14,134 nt of DNA. It comes from an uncultured Lachnospiraceae bacterium. Its GTDB lineage: Bacteria; Bacillota; Clostridia; Lachnospirales; Lachnospiraceae. Shown here one piece after another: positions 14,123 through 14,134 of this stretch (its first letter is position 1; every line of letters begins with the position of its first letter). Location of the stretch: assembly GCA_947625995.1 (NCBI GenBank), contig CANQQN010000022.1, positions 1 to 14,134 on the forward strand. The letters are read 5' to 3'. The position numbers and the translations under genes were made by a program. A model generated the notes under the pieces. It was not told where the DNA came from. It ran no database searches and worked only from the letters and a program-made list of their open reading frames with translations.

Positions 14123-14134
14123 TCCGTATCATTG

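Overview
The window reads as chromosomal DNA of a Gram-positive, spore-forming gut-type Clostridia, most likely Lachnospiraceae. Support comes from strong AGGAGG-type ribosome binding sites, an alpha/beta small acid-soluble spore protein, lipobox lipoproteins, SigA-type promoters with 17-nt spacers, and mid G+C content. The taxonomic call is inference from gene style; no marker gene was compared. Both window edges cut through genes.

Layout. 2-1668 (+): 3' end of an RbsC-type sugar ABC permease and its substrate-binding lipoprotein, closed by a bidirectional terminator. 1760-2311 (-): DJ-1/PfpI family protein. 2459-5302 (+): ApbE-type flavin transferase lipoprotein followed by an Xaa-Pro aminopeptidase; the promoters of DJ-1 and apbE overlap back to back. 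5398-6615 (-): M20 amidohydrolase with its own promoter. 6954-7154 (-): SASP with its own terminator. 7291-8076 (+): Fic protein carrying its own inhibitory motif. 8243-10254 (+): a two-gene operon of an ECF-like sigma factor and, with an ATGA overlap, a membrane-anchored serpin whose N-terminus looks like a short anti-sigma tail. 10265-10507 (+): remnant of a winged-helix protein. 10760 onward (+): glutamate synthase large subunit behind a clear promoter and a structured leader.

The most interesting system is the sigma factor/serpin pair. The architecture (cytoplasmic tail, one membrane helix, extracellular serpin) suggests a one-protein protease sensor: cleavage of the serpin by an outside protease, with its large conformational change, could be relayed to the sigma factor, much as RsgI-type anti-sigma factors sense polysaccharides with extracellular binding domains. 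This is a hypothesis from architecture only.

The right end is anomalous. The glutamate synthase reading frame is homologous only to about 13885. Beyond that point the minus strand encodes the N-terminus of a phage-type holin, itself cut at the same junction, preceded by a G+C-rich three-stem repeat. Both genes are broken at one point, which favours a chimeric contig end or an illegitimate recombination over clean prophage insertion.
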